Source: Pseudonocardia sp. 73-21
GTDB lineage: Bacteria > Actinomycetota > Actinomycetes > Mycobacteriales > Pseudonocardiaceae
Assembly (NCBI RefSeq): GCF_001899645.1
Contig: NZ_MKVV01000038.1
Span: 2,085 to 66,084, forward strand
DNA length: 64,000 bases
Reading direction: 5' to 3'
This document shows, one piece after another, positions 1 through 7,335 of this stretch. The notes under the pieces were generated by a model that did no database searches, was not told the DNA's origin, and was given only the letters and a program-made list of their open reading frames with translations. Every line of letters begins with the position of its first letter. The first letter of the stretch is position 1. The position numbers and the translations under genes are program-made.

Positions 1-1
1 G

Positions 2-1057
2 TCCATCGCTGCGATCGCCGACCAGTTGGCGGGGGTGGAGCTACCCGATCCGGTGCTGCTCGCCCCGGCCTGAACGTCGTCCTGGCCAGGATGGTCGATC
101 CGCGTAACGCCCGCGGGATCCGCCATCGCCTGGTCGTGCTGCTGACCGTGGCGGTATGCACGGTCTCTACCGGCGCCCGCTCGTTCGTCGCGGTCGCCGA
201 ATGGGTCGCTGACCTGCCCGCGACGCCGGCCGACACGCTCGGTACCGGCGGGCGGTGCCCGAGCGAGTCCACGATCCGCCGCGCGGTGGGGGCGATGGAC
301 GCCGACGCGTTCGACGCGGTGATCGGCGGGCTCGTCCAACAGTTGTGCGCAGCCGTCGCGCCTGCCGGGCGGCGCCGGGTTCTGGCGGTGGACGGCAAGA
401 CCCTGCGCGGCTCCCGCCACATCGACCGCGACGGGAACGTGGTGGTGGGCCGGCACCTGCTTGCGGTGATCGACCAGCACACCCGCGTCGTGCTCGGCCA
501 GCTCGACGTGGCGGGCAAGACCAGCGAGATCACCGCTTTCACCCCGCTGCTCGACACCCTGACCAGCATCGACCTCGCCGAAACGGTGATCACCGCGGAC
601 GCGTTGCACACCCAGCGCGAGCACGTCGCCGACCTGCACGCCCGGGGCGCGCACTGGGTGCTGTCGGTCAAGGGCAACCAGCCCCGGCTGCGCCGCCAGC
701 TCGCCGCTCGCCCATGGCGTCAGGTCGAGATCTCCCATCGCGCCGTCGCGACCGCGCACGGCCGCCGCGAGATCCGCACGTGCAAGATCGTCACCATCGC
801 TGCGGGGATCGAGTTCCCGCACGCCGCCCAGGCCGTCCAGATCATCCGCAAGAGCCGCCCGATCAGCGCCCGGACCGGGAAGAAGAGCCGCTGGCGCACC
901 GAGACCCGAACCGGAGCCGCCCCGCAGGTCATGGCCACCCTGCGCAACCTCGCGATCAGCCTGCACCGCCTCGCCGGTGCCCACCAACATCGCCGCCGCG
1001 CTACGACATCACGCCCGCGACGCCCTCCGACCACTCCAACTACTCAACATCATCTGA
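2..1057 (+). pseudogene. ISAs1-family transposase, broken by two frameshifts and an internal deletion
   Basis: A DDE transposase remnant of the ISAs1 type. The N-terminal part reads in frame 2 up to the stop at about 71, then the body reads in frame 1 from about 73 (PRNARGIRHRL, then the catalytic region AVDGKTLRGS and ITADALHTQ). After the codons for RWRTE (about 903) the protein jumps straight to RTGAAPQVMATLRN, so the family segment HWGIENRLHWVRDV, which carries the third catalytic acidic residue, is missing. Near 985 the reading returns to frame 2 (NIAAALRHHAR) and stops at 1055-1057. Two compensating shifts plus loss of the last catalytic residue make this copy inactive. The left end may lie outside the window. 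It flanks an accessory cluster, so it probably marks a past insertion. Confidence 0.85.
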
Positions 1058-1158
1058 CTTTGCCGACCCCCTGGGTCGGGCACGGCGCCGCGGACCAGGC
1101 ATCAGATCACCTGAGTCCATTACTATGATATTCACGTTATACCGGTGAACGGAGCCCG

Positions 1159-2331
1159 ATGACCCGTCCAGAGCCTGAACTCGCCCGGGTGAAGGACTAC
1201 GCCGAGGCCGACGAGATCCTCTGCTCGCGCCGCTTCGCGCAGGAGTCCAAGCACGAGAGCGCCCCGTTAATCGGCGGCACCGTCCTCGTCCTCGACGGCC
1301 CGCCGCACCTGCAGCGCAGGCGGCTGCTCTCCCCCCTCGTCGCGCGCGATGCGCTCACCGACTACCACGCCGTGGTCGGCCGGACGCTGCACCGGTGCAC
1401 CTCCGCGGCCGTCCAGCCGGCGGTTGACCAGTGGGCCGCGGACCTCGTGCCGTTGGGCAGGGCGGTGTTCCTCCAGTTCGCGGCTACCCTCATCGGCTTC
1501 GACGACGTCAACGACCCGGCCGCGACCGCGGAGCTGCTCGGGTACCTGGGCCCGATCCTGGAGGCGGTGACCGTCGAGTGGTCCACGCGCGACCACGCCA
1601 CCGTGCTCGCGGAGGGCGAGGCAGCCCGCGACGCACTCGTCGCCCGGTTCCACACCCCGGCCGCGCGGCGCCGGGCCGAGCTCGTGGAGCGTGGCGCGTC
1701 GCCGACCGACCTGCTCTCCCTCCTCGCCGCGCACCGCGAGGAGTGGGACGACGACGCGGCCGTGCGCGAAGTCGTGCTGTTCCTGGCCGCGTCGACGCTC
1801 AACAACGCCGCGCTACTGGTGCACACCGTGCACGAGCTGCACGCCGCGGCCGTGGCGACCGCGGAGGCGACGGACGAGCAGCTGCACGCCGCCGTGTTCG
1901 AGGCGCTGCGGCTGTACCCGCCGACGGTCGCGCTGTTGCGCCGCGCGGTGACCGACGTGACGCTGCGCGACGGCCGGGTGATCCGCGAGGGCGAGCACGT
2001 GGCCGTCGACCTCGCGGCCGCGAACCGCGACCCCGCCGTGTTCGGCGCCGACGCCGAAGCGTTCCGGCCGGGCCGCCCGCTGCCCGACCGGATCCGCCCG
2101 TGGGGTCTGACCTTCGGCAGCGGCCCGCACCTGTGCCTCGGGCGCGCGGTGGTCACCGGCAGCACCGCCGCACCCGGCGTCCACGTTCAGATCCTGCGCG
2201 CGCTCGACGCGCTCGGCATGCGACCGGACCCCTCCCGGGCCCCGGTCCTCGCGGCCAGCGCCCAGCGGCGCCACGACAGCTACCCGGTGCTGCTGCGGGA
2301 ACGGCCCCGGCCGGCGGCCGGCGCCCGGTAG
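1159..2331 (+). CDS. cytochrome P450, atypical I-helix
   Basis: A 390-residue soluble actinobacterial P450. The heme-binding loop FGSGPHLCLGRA (Cys near residue 325) and the K-helix ExxR (EALR, near 248) are intact. The I-helix, near residue 210, reads LAASTLNNAALL in place of the usual AGxxTT, so the acid-alcohol pair that normally delivers protons to bound oxygen is not visible. This may mean unusual chemistry (peroxide use, or a substrate-supplied hydroxyl) or loss of function. GGAG lies a few bases before the ATG. No ferredoxin or reductase is adjacent. The gene ends 4 bases from the convergent beta-keto acid cleavage enzyme gene. The substrate is unknown. Confidence 0.85.
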   Translation: MTRPEPELARVKDYAEADEILCSRRFAQESKHESAPLIGGTVLVLDGPPHLQRRRLLSPLVARDALTDYHAVVGRTLHRCTSAAVQPAVDQWAADLVPLGRAVFLQFAATLIGFDDVNDPAATAELLGYLGPILEAVTVEWSTRDHATVLAEGEAARDALVARFHTPAARRRAELVERGASPTDLLSLLAAHREEWDDDAAVREVVLFLAASTLNNAALLVHTVHELHAAAVATAEATDEQLHAAVFEALRLYPPTVALLRRAVTDVTLRDGRVIREGEHVAVDLAAANRDPAVFGADAEAFRPGRPLPDRIRPWGLTFGSGPHLCLGRAVVTGSTAAPGVHVQILRALDALGMRPDPSRAPVLAASAQRRHDSYPVLLRERPRPAAGAR

Positions 2332-2335
2332 GGCC

Positions 2336-3229
2336 TCAGGCGCCGGGCAGCGCGGGCATGCCCAGCAGCTGACGCGCCCACGCCGGGCCGGCCACCGGGC
2401 ACCCCAGCGTGTCCGCGAGCTGCACGACCCGCTCCACGAGCTCGCCGTTGTGCGGGGTGCCGAAGCGGGCGTAGTCATGGTCGCCCAGCCCGATGGCGAC
2501 GTGCCCGCCGAGCACGATCGCCAGCGCCGCGAGCTGCAGCACGTCGCCGCCGTAGCACATGAGCTGCCACGGTTCGCCCGCCGGGATCTCGGCGATCATG
2601 GCGTTCAGTGCGTGCACGTTCGTGCCCGCACTCGAGGGCCTGCTGTCGCCGGTGAAGACGAACTCCCACAGCGTGGTGGTCGGCGCGAGGCCCATCTCCC
2701 GGTAGCAGAGCGCGGTGCGGATCTGGCCGACGTCCCAGCAGACGGTCGTGACGAACGAGGAGAGGTCGCCAAACACCCCGAGCACCGAGGCGATGTCCTG
2801 GCGCGTGTTGACGTAGACGCCGTCGCCGGGCACGAACCGCTTCTCCGCCGGTAGCCACGTGTCGATGTTCATCGAGCCGAAGTCGACCGGGACGGCGTCG
2901 AACCGCAACCGCGGGTCGTCGGCCAGTGCGCGCACGTGCTTGACCCGGTCCTCGACACCGCTCTGGCTGATGTAGCCCAGCGTGGGCTTGGTGATCAGGT
3001 CGGTGGCCGCCCGGATTCCCTCCTGCACCTCGCGGTAGAGCTCCACCGCGTTGTCCGGCGCACCCGTCTCGGCGTCGCGGCCGTGCCAGTGGATCATCGC
3101 AGCTCCGGCGTCGTGGCTGCGCACGGCCTCCCGGACGATCTCCTCGGAGGTGTACGGCAGGTGCGGGTTCGCTCCCCGCATCGTCGACTCGTTGCACCGG
3201 ACCTCGATCATCAGCGGGTTGTCACGCAC
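2336..3229 (-). CDS. beta-keto acid cleavage enzyme (BKACE, DUF849 family)
   Basis: A 297-residue TIM-barrel enzyme of the 3-keto-5-aminohexanoate cleavage family. Members condense a beta-keto acid with acetyl-CoA, giving acetoacetate and a new CoA thioester. The metal-binding IHWHGRD motif near residue 60 is present, and the N-terminal IEVRCNES replaces the more common ITxAxxG start. I chose the GTG at 3229 because GAGGAGG lies just upstream; a longer frame to 3313 has no ribosome site. It is convergent with the P450 and divergent from the cupin gene, so the three may form one small degradation or modification pathway. The substrate cannot be read from sequence. Confidence 0.85.
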   Translation of the reverse strand: MRDNPLMIEVRCNESTMRGANPHLPYTSEEIVREAVRSHDAGAAMIHWHGRDAETGAPDNAVELYREVQEGIRAATDLITKPTLGYISQSGVEDRVKHVRALADDPRLRFDAVPVDFGSMNIDTWLPAEKRFVPGDGVYVNTRQDIASVLGVFGDLSSFVTTVCWDVGQIRTALCYREMGLAPTTTLWEFVFTGDSRPSSAGTNVHALNAMIAEIPAGEPWQLMCYGGDVLQLAALAIVLGGHVAIGLGDHDYARFGTPHNGELVERVVQLADTLGCPVAGPAWARQLLGMPALPGA

Positions 3230-3299
3230 GTCCTGCTCCTCCTCGCCGGCCCGCCCACCCACCGCGCAGGAGGGTTGGGAGCTGTTGCCGCTCGACCGA

Positions 3300-3334
3300 A
3301 TCACTGATAACAATATGCCTTATCGCCGAGTGAT
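3300..3334. promoter_or_regulatory. nested inverted repeat in the divergent BKACE/cupin promoter region
   Basis: Between the divergent genes (3230-3396) an outer repeat ATCACT...AGTGAT encloses an inner GATAA-N9-TTATC. The stretch is AT-rich for this genome. It is a reasonable operator and promoter site for both genes, but no regulator gene lies next to it. Confidence 0.45.
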
Positions 3335-3396
3335 CCAGATCATATCCGAGACCGGACGCAGCTGCGGCGCACCGGCGCGCACCAGGAGGACAGCCC

Positions 3397-3816
3397 GTGC
3401 CCGAGAACCCGCTAGGACAGATGCAGGTGATCCACGTCGACGACCAGGCGTGGTTCGAGTACGAGGACGAGACCGGTTTCATCCCCGCGGGCGCGGCGGT
3501 GAAACCGCTGATCGACCCGGAGACCGGGCACACCTTCATGCTCACGCGCTTCGCGCCGAACTACCGGGCGCCCTCGCACTGGCACCCGTCGGACACGATC
3601 TACATCATCACCCAGGGCGAGTTCTCCGTGGAGGGCGAAGGCACCTACCGCCCCGGCGACGTCCGGTGGGTAAAGGGCGGCACCGCCTACGGCTCCGAGT
3701 CGGCCGGGGCGGACGGCTGCCAGTTCTACATCGTCAGCATGGGCCCGTTCGAGGTGAACGACCCCGACACCGTCGCACCCCCCAACGGAGACTGGCGCTC
3801 GGCGAAGGGCGCCTGA
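3397..3816 (+). CDS. cupin-domain protein
   Basis: A 139-residue single-domain cupin. Motif 1 is visible as HWHPSDTIYIITQGEF (near residues 62-77) with the metal-ligand histidines, and motif 2 as YRPGDVRWVKGG. Small cupins of this kind act as dioxygenases, isomerases or binding proteins; this sequence does not say which. GTG start at 3397 with AGGAGGA 5 bases upstream. It is divergent from the BKACE gene and shares its promoter region, which suggests a joint function. A downstream integrase remnant follows the stop. Confidence 0.75.
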   Translation: MPENPLGQMQVIHVDDQAWFEYEDETGFIPAGAAVKPLIDPETGHTFMLTRFAPNYRAPSHWHPSDTIYIITQGEFSVEGEGTYRPGDVRWVKGGTAYGSESAGADGCQFYIVSMGPFEVNDPDTVAPPNGDWRSAKGA

Positions 3817-3888
3817 CGGCGCGGGTCAGCAGGGTAAACGCGCCCGCCAGCAGCGCAAGCAGCACGACGGGGATCGTCCGCCCGGCAC

Positions 3889-3999
3889 CCGCAGCTCCCG
3901 GTAGAGCGAGTCGAGGACCTCCGTGTCAACCGCGCCGGCCTTCAGGTGACCGACGAACGGGCGAACGTGCTTCTCCAGGTACTTGGTGTACATCCGGCG
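3889..3999 (-). pseudogene. tyrosine integrase remnant (SAM-like N-terminal domain)
   Basis: The minus strand encodes RRMYTKYLEKHVRPFVGHL followed by KAGAVDTEVLDSLYRELR, the typical core-binding (SAM-like) domain of actinobacterial phage integrases. The catalytic domain is absent on one side and the N-terminus on the other. It sits about 145 bases beyond the 3' end of tRNA-Val, the classic position for the integrase of an element inserted at a tRNA gene. It looks like the last trace of a lost integrative element. The rest of 3817-4142 shows nothing else recognisable. Confidence 0.7.
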
Positions 4000-4142
4000 C
4001 GTCGTGCGCCCGACGTCGAGGTTGCCGCCGACTCGGCCGGCTCGACGTGGCCATGGTGCGGACCGTAACACCGTCTCGCACCACGTTTGATTCCACGAAC
4101 TGCCGCCGTGTGAGGCGACGCCGACAAAACCGCTGGTCAGGC

Positions 4143-4217
4143 TGGTGGGCGCGGCAGGGTTCGAACCTGCGACCGCTCGGGTGTAAGCCGAGTGCTCTTC
4201 CGCTGAGCTACGCGCCC
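4143..4217 (-). tRNA. tRNA-Val(UAC)
   Basis: Reading the minus strand, a 7-bp acceptor stem GGGCGCG/CGCGCCC, a D arm, an anticodon arm CTCGG-CTTACAC-CCGAG with anticodon TAC, a T arm with GTTCGAA and a genomically encoded CCA (4143-4145) are all visible. It is a standard 75-base valine tRNA. An integrase fragment lies downstream of its 3' end. Confidence 0.97.
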
Positions 4218-4254
4218 GCTCGTACCGGGAACGGTGCCCCGGCACGACACGACA

Positions 4255-4713
4255 TCAGACGGCCGCGAGGGCCTTCTTCCATGCGTCCTGGTCGCGGGCC
4301 TCGCCGGGGCCGTTGACCTCTGCGAACGTCACCGTACCGGTCTTGTCGACCAGGAACGTGCCGCGGAGGGCGAAACCGGCACCGTCGTTGAACACGCCGT
4401 AAGCCTTGGCGACCTCGCCGTGCGGCCAGAAGTCGGCCAGGAGCGGGAAGTCGTAGCCCTGGGCGTCGGACCAGGCCTTGAGGGCGAACGGGTGGTCCAC
4501 CGACAGCGCGAGGATCTGGACGTCGGCGTTCTGGAACGACGAGAGGTCGTCCCGGACGGCGCAGAGCTCACCGGTGCAGATGCCGGAGAACGCGAACGGG
4601 TAGAAGACGACGAGGACGTTGCGGTCGCCGCGGAACGACGACAGCGAGACCTCCTGGTTGTTCTGGTCCTTGAGGGTGAAGTCGGGTGCTTCGGTTCCCA
4701 CCTCGGGCGCCAT
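4255..4713 (-). CDS. ahpE: AhpE-type peroxiredoxin
   Basis: A 152-residue thioredoxin-fold peroxidase that reduces hydrogen peroxide, organic peroxides and peroxynitrite in the cytosol. The peroxidatic Cys is in PFAFSGICTGELCAVRD (near residue 46), and a second Cys lies six residues later. The N-terminal APDFTLKDQNNQEV pattern and the length match actinobacterial AhpE, which is usually recharged by mycothiol/mycoredoxin. ATG at 4713 follows AGGAG by a few bases. It lies upstream of tRNA-Val on the same strand and is preceded by a broken PPOX gene. Confidence 0.9.
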   Translation of the reverse strand: MAPEVGTEAPDFTLKDQNNQEVSLSSFRGDRNVLVVFYPFAFSGICTGELCAVRDDLSSFQNADVQILALSVDHPFALKAWSDAQGYDFPLLADFWPHGEVAKAYGVFNDGAGFALRGTFLVDKTGTVTFAEVNGPGEARDQDAWKKALAAV

Positions 4714-4753
4714 GTCTCTCCTAGCCGATCGTCCGGTGCTGCCGTCCGGCAGC

Positions 4754-5072
4754 CTAGTGCGTGCACGAACGGGCGATCTCGGGCGATGCGCCGGCCGGCT
4801 CGACCGTGACCACGGCGGACGCCGACCGGGCGACGGTGTCGCGGTCGGTGACGACCTCGGCGGTGCCGGAGACGACGAGGTCGACGTCGTGGGTGGCGAC
4901 CGCGACGGTGCACCGGGGGTCTCGGGCCAGGTTGCGGCCCTTGCGGGTGGTCGCACCGGTCGCGACCCGGAAACCGCCGTCGACCCGGAGCGAGCCGACC
5001 GCTGTGACGTGCGGGCTGCCGTCGGGATCAGGCCGGCAGTGCGTAGAGGTCCGCGGGGTTCCGGGTGTCCAT
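4754..5072 (-). pseudogene. PPOX-family (pyridoxamine 5'-phosphate oxidase-like) protein, broken
   Basis: The minus strand starts with ATG at 5072 encoding MDTRNPADLYALPA and hits a stop. In another frame it continues DPDGSPHVTAVG, TGATTRKGRNLARDP and CTVAVATHDVDLVVSG, ending at 4754. This is the flavin/F420-binding split-barrel fold, but about 20-25 residues between the two parts are missing and the frame has shifted. A working homologue would be about 20 residues longer in the middle. Judged a pseudogene. There is no second PPOX gene here, but one lies at 47463-47855. Confidence 0.75.
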
Positions 5073-5139
5073 GCCGGTGCCGACCCGACGAGCGTCGCGG
5101 ACTCATCGGTGACCGCCTATGGTCGACGGCGGAGGCCGC

Positions 5140-6720
5140 ATGGACGTCGACGACTGGTTCCTGAGCGACACCGAACGCGGCAACCCCGCGTGCCGGCTCC
5201 CGGCGTGGCGCGCGGGCAACACCGTCACCCCGCTCGTCGACGGAGCCACCTACTTCGCGCGGCTCGTCACGGAGGTCCGCGCGTTGCAGCCCGGTGACCA
5301 ACTGTTCTTCACCGACTGGCGCGGCGACGCCGACGAGCGGCTCACCCCGGACGGGCCCACGCTGGGCGAGCTGTTCGGCGACGCCGCCCGCCGCGGGGTC
5401 GTCGTCAAGGGGCTGATGTGGCGCTCGCACTCCGACGAGGCCGCCTACAGCGAGCAGGAGAACCGGCAGCTCGGCGACGAGGTGGCCGAGGCCGGCGGCG
5501 AGGTCCTGCTCGACCAGCGGGTGCGCCGCACGGGATCGCACCACCAGAAGCTGGTGGTGCTGCGCCATCCGGGACGCCCGGACCGCGACGTCGCGTTCGT
5601 GGGCGGCATCGACCTGTGCCACTCACGCCGCGACGACCACGACCACCGCGGGGACCCGCAGGGCCTCCCGATGCCCGTGTACGGCCCGAACCCGCCCTGG
5701 CACGACGTGCAGCTCGACGTGCGCGGACCGGCCGTGGGCATGCTCGACGACGTGTTCCGCGAGCGCTGGGAGGACCCCCACCCGCTCGACCTCCGCACGC
5801 CGATCGCCCGGTTCCGGGACGCGGTGCGCCACGCCGACCTGACGGCCGACCCGCTCCCCCACCGGCCGCCCGACCCGGCGCCGGCCGGCACGGAGACGGT
5901 GCAGGTGCTGCGCACCTACCCCTCGATCCGGCCGGGCTACCCGTTCGCCCCGGACGGCGAGAGGTCCGTGGCGCGGGGCTACTCGAAGGCGCTCGGTCGG
6001 GCCCGGCGGCTGGTGTACCTGCAGGACCAGTACATGTGGTCACCCCACATCGCGCGCCTGCTCGCCGACGCCCTGCGCCGCAGCCCGCGGCTGCACCTCG
6101 CGGTGGTGGTGCCCCGCCACGCCGACGTCGACGGCCGGTTCTCCCTGCCGCCCAACCAGATCGGACGGCTGCAGGCGCTCGAGGTGTGCCGCCGGGAGGC
6201 GGCCGACCGGGTGCACGTGTTCGACCTGGAGAACCGGGCCGGCGCGCCCGTCTACGTCCACTCCAAGGTGGCGGTGATCGACGACGTCTGGGCCGCGACG
6301 GGCAGCGCCAACCTCAACCGGCGCTCCTGGAGCCACGACAGCGAGGTGACGGTGGCCGTGCTCGACGAGCGACGCGACCAGCGGGAGCCGTCCGACCCGG
6401 CCGGTCGGGGCGACGGGGCGCGCACCTACGCCCGGGAGCTCCGCCTGGAACTGCTGCGCCAGCACCTCGACCGCGCCGGGGGTGACGACGCCGACCTGAC
6501 CGACACCGACGACGCGGTGCACGCGATGGTGGCGGCCGCCGACGCCCTCGACGCCTGGTACGACGACGAGCGCCGGGGGCCCCGGCCGCCGGGACGGCTG
6601 CGCCACCACCGGCCGGAGCACATGCCGACGCGGACACGGCTGTGGGCCGTGCCCGTCTATCGGCTCCTCTACGACCCGGACGGCCGCTCCCTGCAGGACC
6701 GGCTGCGGCGCCGCTGGTGA
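5140..6720 (+). CDS. phospholipase D-like (PLDc) protein
   Basis: A 526-residue protein with the two catalytic HxK(x4)D motifs of the phospholipase D superfamily: HHQKLVVL followed by VGGID in the first half, and VHSKVAVIDD with TGSANLNRRS in the second. Such enzymes hydrolyse or transfer phosphodiester bonds, most often of phospholipids (PLD or cardiolipin synthase-like). No signal peptide or membrane segment is obvious. The ATG at 5140 is preferred because GGCGGAGG precedes it; an in-frame ATG at 5119 has none. A charged, His/Arg-rich C-terminal tail follows the second motif. It stands alone, so its substrate is open. Confidence 0.85.
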   Translation: MDVDDWFLSDTERGNPACRLPAWRAGNTVTPLVDGATYFARLVTEVRALQPGDQLFFTDWRGDADERLTPDGPTLGELFGDAARRGVVVKGLMWRSHSDEAAYSEQENRQLGDEVAEAGGEVLLDQRVRRTGSHHQKLVVLRHPGRPDRDVAFVGGIDLCHSRRDDHDHRGDPQGLPMPVYGPNPPWHDVQLDVRGPAVGMLDDVFRERWEDPHPLDLRTPIARFRDAVRHADLTADPLPHRPPDPAPAGTETVQVLRTYPSIRPGYPFAPDGERSVARGYSKALGRARRLVYLQDQYMWSPHIARLLADALRRSPRLHLAVVVPRHADVDGRFSLPPNQIGRLQALEVCRREAADRVHVFDLENRAGAPVYVHSKVAVIDDVWAATGSANLNRRSWSHDSEVTVAVLDERRDQREPSDPAGRGDGARTYARELRLELLRQHLDRAGGDDADLTDTDDAVHAMVAAADALDAWYDDERRGPRPPGRLRHHRPEHMPTRTRLWAVPVYRLLYDPDGRSLQDRLRRRW

Positions 6721-6725
6721 AAGGG

Positions 6726-7160
6726 CTACCGCCTCGACTTCGCCGCCTTCGGCGCCACCAGGCGCGCACCGGCCCAGCCGTCGCTGATGGTGGCGTTGGA
6801 GGTCTGGGAGAGGCCGGCCGTGGGGGCGGCCTCGGCGATCTCGCTGGGCTCCACGTGGCCGGGTCTCCCGGTCTTCGGGGTGAGTACCCAGATCACGCCG
6901 TTGTCGGCGAGCGGACCGATGGCGTCGACCAGGGCGTCGACGAGGTCACCGTCGCCCTCCCGCCACCACATCAGGACGAGATCGACGACGTCGACGGCGT
7001 CCTCGTCGAGGAGGTCGTCACCCGCCCGTTCCTCGACGGCATCCCGTACCGTCTCGTCGACGTCTTCGTCCCAACCGATTTCCTGGACGACCATGCCCGG
7101 CTCCACGCCGAGCTTGCCCGCGATGTCGGACTGACGTCCGGCATCTTCCGCGGCGACCAC
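6726..7160 (-). CDS. DUF3052 family protein
   Basis: About 144 residues, highly acidic in the middle ([18 protein letters not shown]), followed by [22 protein letters not shown] and [11 protein letters not shown]. This is the actinobacterial DUF3052 family, with no known function. It is divergent from aceE, an arrangement also found in mycobacteria (Rv2239c/Rv2241, from memory), which hints at a tie to pyruvate dehydrogenase or to a shared promoter. I chose GTG at 7160; GTG at 7175 in the same frame is an alternative. The 175-base gap to aceE holds both promoters. Confidence 0.8.
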   Translation of the reverse strand: MVAAEDAGRQSDIAGKLGVEPGMVVQEIGWDEDVDETVRDAVEERAGDDLLDEDAVDVVDLVLMWWREGDGDLVDALVDAIGPLADNGVIWVLTPKTGRPGHVEPSEIAEAAPTAGLSQTSNATISDGWAGARLVAPKAAKSRR

Positions 7161-7335
7161 GCCTGTGTACCCCACTCTCTCGATGTTCGTACTGCCTCGA
7201 CCGACTACATCCGGATGCGGAATCCGAACACGTGACTCGTCGACGCGCAACCACTCGTTACGAGATCGCGCGTCGAGGGGCACGATAGGGGATGACCCCG
7301 ACAGATGTTCACCTCCAGCCACGCAGGGAGATCCC

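Noticed and set aside
255-1148. Long open frame over the transposase
   Set aside because: A GC-rich third frame with Arg/Pro/Ala-rich nonsense; the conserved motifs are in the other two frames.
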